Part shown: in pieces, positions 4,221 to 6,340 of the stretch
Layout: every line of letters begins with the position of its first letter
How positions within the stretch are numbered: position 1 is the first letter of the stretch
Origin: BJHL01 sp035299305
GTDB taxonomy: Bacteria; Planctomycetota; Phycisphaerae; Phycisphaerales; UBA1924
Reading direction: 5' to 3'
Length of the DNA stretch: 6,340 nt
NCBI GenBank assembly: GCA_035299305.1
Contig: DATGWV010000245.1
Span: 1 to 6,340, forward strand
Notes under the pieces: model-generated
What the model saw: the letters and a program-made list of their open reading frames with translations, nothing else
What the model was told of the DNA's origin: nothing
Databases searched by the model: none
Position numbers and translations under genes: made by a program

Positions 4221-5942
4221 TTAGAAGCCCATGCCACCCATACCACCCATTCCACCCATACCGCCCATGCCACCCATCCCGCCGCCACCGGCAGGAGCCG
4301 CGGCCTTGGGCTCGGGCTTGCTGGTAATCACGCAGTCAGCGGCCAGCAGCACCGTCGCGACGCTCGCGGCGTTCTGCAGAGCCATGCGATCAACCTTGGC
4401 CGGCGTGATGACGCCCATGCTCACCATGTCGCCATATTCCTCGGTGAGCGCGTTGTAACCAAAGGTGCCCTTGCCGTCAGCAACCTTGCTCACGACCACG
4501 CTGCCCTTGGCGCCGGCGTTGTCAGCAATCGTGTGCAGAGGCACCGCGAGCGCCGCGCGAACCGTCGCGATGCCGCATGCGATGTCGAACGCCTGACGGC
4601 CGACATCTTCGCTGGTCTTGTCGGTGTCCTTGCCGAAGACGCTCTTGTACTGCTTCATTTCCTCGAGAGCCTTGCGAGCACGGATGAACGAGACACCGCC
4701 GCCGGGGACGATGCCTTCAGCAACCGCGGCGCGAGTCGCGTGAAGCGCGTCCTCGATACGGGCCTTCTTTTCCTTCAGTTCGGCTTCGCTGGCCGCGCCA
4801 ACCTTCACCACGGCAACGCCGCCCGCGAGCTTGGCAAGACGCTCCTGCAGCTTCTCACGGTCGTAGTCGCTGGTGGCCTTTTCGATCTCGCCGCGGATCT
4901 GCTTGATGCGATCCTGAATGTCCTTGCTCTCGCCCGCGCCTTCGATGATGGTCGTGTTGTCCGCGTCCACTTCGATGCGCTTGGCCATGCCCAGGTGACC
5001 CATCTCGACCTTCTCGAGGTCGATGCCCAGGTCCTTCATGATGGCCGTGGCGCCGGTCAGAATCGCGATGTCTTCCAGCATCGCCTTGCGACGATCGCCG
5101 TAGCCCGGAGCCTTGACCGCGCACACGTTGAGCGTGCCGCGCAGCTTGTTGATGACCAGCGTCGCCAGCGCTTCGCCCGTCACATCTTCCGCGATGATGA
5201 GCAAGGGCTTCTTGCTCTTCATCACGCTCTCGAGCAGCGGCACGAGCTTCTGCACGTTGTCGATCTTGTCTTCGTAGATGAAGACCAGGGCCTTGTCAAA
5301 CACCGTCTTCATGTTGTCGGTGTCGGTCACGAAGTTGGGGGAGAGGAAGCCGCGGTCAAACTGCATGCCTTCCACGACATCGACGATGGTGTCGATGTTC
5401 TTGCCTTCTTCCACCGTGATCACGCCGTCCTTGCCCACCTTCTCGAACGCATCAGCCATGATCTTGCCGACCGCCGCGTCGTTGTTCGCGCTAATGGTCG
5501 CGACGTTCTCAATGTCGGCCTTGCCCTTCACGGGCTTGGCGAGGCTGTTGATTTCTTTCGTCGCGACTTCCACGCCCATCTTCATGCCGCGAATGAGCGC
5601 GTTGGCATCAACACCCGCCGCGATGTGACGCAGACCTTCCTTGAAGAGCGCTTCGGCCAGCACCGTGGCGGTGGTGGTGCCATCGCCCGCCGAGTCGCTG
5701 GTCTTGCTCGCGGCTTCCTTCACGAGGCGAGCGCCCATGTCCTCGGCCTTGTTGCTGAGTTCGATCTCTTCGGCGACGCTCACGCCGTCCTTGGTCACCG
5801 TCGGTCCGCCCCAGCTCTTATCGAGCACGGCGTTACGACCACGAGGCCCCAGCGTGGCCTTCACGGCCCGAGCGAGCTTCTCCACGCCCGCGAGCAGGGA
5901 CTGACGAGCATCCACATCAAACACCAGTTCTTTGGCTGCCAT
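4221..5942 (-). CDS. groEL: Chaperonin GroEL1, solo paralogue with GGM tail
   Basis: A 573-residue Hsp60 of the style I associate with Planctomycetota (DVDARQSLLAGVEKLARAVK near the N-terminus). ATP-site elements are mostly intact: GPRGR at 32-36, D52, DGTT at 87-90, D398 and GGG at 414-416. The position matching E. coli D495, which contacts the nucleotide ribose, is T513 (VITP where ILDP is usual). Apical positions differ from E. coli: F199, N203, V234 and I264 replace Tyr, Tyr, Leu and Val. F204 and L237 are kept. About 19 extra residues lie near 430-450 in the equatorial domain. The tail is six Gly-Gly-Met repeats plus GF, the feature that GroEL2 lacks. I chose the ATG at 5942 (GGAG at 5952-5955) over an in-frame ATG at 5984, because homology starts at MAAKELVF. 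It is not adjacent to a groES; its lid may come from the gene about 1.1 kb downstream. Confidence 0.96.
   Translation of the reverse strand: MAAKELVFDVDARQSLLAGVEKLARAVKATLGPRGRNAVLDKSWGGPTVTKDGVSVAEEIELSNKAEDMGARLVKEAASKTSDSAGDGTTTATVLAEALFKEGLRHIAAGVDANALIRGMKMGVEVATKEINSLAKPVKGKADIENVATISANNDAAVGKIMADAFEKVGKDGVITVEEGKNIDTIVDVVEGMQFDRGFLSPNFVTDTDNMKTVFDKALVFIYEDKIDNVQKLVPLLESVMKSKKPLLIIAEDVTGEALATLVINKLRGTLNVCAVKAPGYGDRRKAMLEDIAILTGATAIMKDLGIDLEKVEMGHLGMAKRIEVDADNTTIIEGAGESKDIQDRIKQIRGEIEKATSDYDREKLQERLAKLAGGVAVVKVGAASEAELKEKKARIEDALHATRAAVAEGIVPGGGVSFIRARKALEEMKQYKSVFGKDTDKTSEDVGRQAFDIACGIATVRAALAVPLHTIADNAGAKGSVVVSKVADGKGTFGYNALTEEYGDMVSMGVITPAKVDRMALQNAASVATVLLAADCVITSKPEPKAAAPAGGGGMGGMGGMGGMGGMGGMGF
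4230..4283 (-). repeat. 9-nt tandem repeat encoding the GGM tail of GroEL1
   Basis: Six consecutive 9-nt units encode Gly-Gly-Met at the end of GroEL1; ATG codons recur every 9 nt. The glycine codons vary between units, so the protein repeat is kept while the DNA repeat has partly diverged. In E. coli GroEL the flexible (GGM)4M tail projects into the ring cavity. This one is longer. Confidence 0.9.
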
Positions 5943-6340
5943 AGCACGTGACTCCACATGTGCCCCGTCTGCTCCGCGAGCCATCTTGCCCGAGGAGCCC
6001 GCAGGGGCCGAAACCGGAAGGAAATTGCAAGTTCAACCGACAGACGCCCGGCAACCTCGGCATCGGGAGGCCCTCTCAGGAAAGGTGGCCGCCCGCCGCA
6101 AAGACACCGCAGCGTGTTAGTACAGGGGCAAAGCACGTGCCAGAGGCTTTCACCCGGTCCGGCCTTGGGCCTGCTGGCCCCCGATCGCGCAAGTGACGCA
6201 TTTGCAAGACTTCCGCCTCCCGCAGACTGACTCTGTGCCCGCCGCACGGCATATGGCAGGCGTCGCCACCCCCGCCGAGTGAGCCGGGCTGCCAAGCTGG
6301 CAGGGCTCGCACACCTCTCCCGCAGCACGCCGCCAGCCCC
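5943..6340. other. 398-nt upstream region of groEL1 with no supported gene
   Basis: No convincing coding sequence is seen here; open frames on both strands lack family resemblance and read as low-complexity Arg/Pro/Ala translations. It holds the groEL1 ribosome binding site (GGAG, 5952-5955, overlapping the palindrome CACATGTG at 5955-5962). Two CACGTG palindromes occur at 5945-5950 and 6134-6139. Hairpins lie at 6167-6180 (GGGCC/GGCCC) and 6282-6307 (outer AGCC/GGCT, inner CTGCCA/TGGCAG, 3-nt bulge). I see no CIRCE operator, no clear -35/-10 pair and no known RNA family. The groEL1 promoter probably lies here, but I cannot place it. Confidence 0.5.
6282..6307. other. Bulged hairpin upstream of groEL1
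   Basis: AGCC at 6282-6285 pairs with GGCT at 6304-6307, and CTGCCA at 6289-6294 pairs with TGGCAG at 6298-6303, leaving a 3-nt bulge and a 3-nt loop: 10 bp in all. No T-tract follows on either strand, so a terminator is not supported. It could belong to the end of the preceding transcript or to a long leader of groEL1. Confidence 0.35.

Noticed and set aside
6013..6025. CCGGAAGGAA resembles the conserved core of bacterial SRP RNA
   Set aside because: The surrounding sequence lacks the rest of the SRP loop and its closing helix, so the match is too short.
6010..6040. Possible heat-shock-type promoter (CTTGCAA then CCCC on the minus strand) upstream of groEL1
   Set aside because: The spacer is longer than usual for a sigma-32 promoter and the second element matches poorly. 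I could not support a promoter.
5861..6328. 155-codon minus-strand frame overlapping the groEL1 start
   Set aside because: It overlaps groEL1 in another frame, has no family resemblance and reads as Arg/Ala/Pro-rich filler typical of GC-rich non-coding DNA.

Overview
This window reads as a chaperone locus from a GC-rich bacterium, most likely a member of the Planctomycetota. That assignment rests on the style of the two GroEL sequences and on a GxxExxY-family gene, which I recall as common in that phylum. It is inferred from protein resemblance, not from a marker gene. Every gene I can support is on the minus strand, so the locus is transcribed from high to low coordinates.

In transcription order the layout is: a 398-nt leader with no supported gene (5943-6340); a GroEL with a GGM tail (called GroEL1 here); a 75-codon hypothetical gene; a DedA-family membrane protein; groES; a second GroEL without a GGM tail (GroEL2); a small GxxExxY/PD-(D/E)XK protein; and the N-terminal 179 codons of dnaJ, which runs off the left edge. 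GroES and GroEL2 form the classical chaperonin pair, and DnaJ is the Hsp70 co-chaperone. GroEL1 is a paralogue whose substrate-binding and nucleotide-binding positions differ from the canonical ones.

The most interesting feature is between groEL2 and dnaJ. The GxxExxY gene is packed between near-perfect 28/29-nt inverted repeats, each made of three CACAGAG-type heptamers at an 8-nt period. The unit is only about 468 bp, encodes no transposase, and looks like a mobile cassette inserted into the chaperone cluster. A second palindromic element of about 108 bp, built from CGCGGAG/CTCCGCG heptamers that match the same C-R-C-R-G-A-G pattern, fills the groES-groEL2 gap. Removing either element in thought leaves normal operon spacing (about 61 nt and 32 nt). 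One reading is that a coding and a non-coding member of one repeat family both invaded this operon, with the PD-(D/E)XK protein as candidate mobilising enzyme. That is an inference.

I found no CIRCE operator, tRNA, rRNA, CRISPR array or transposase. Several hairpins lie between genes; the one just after groEL2 is the best terminator candidate.
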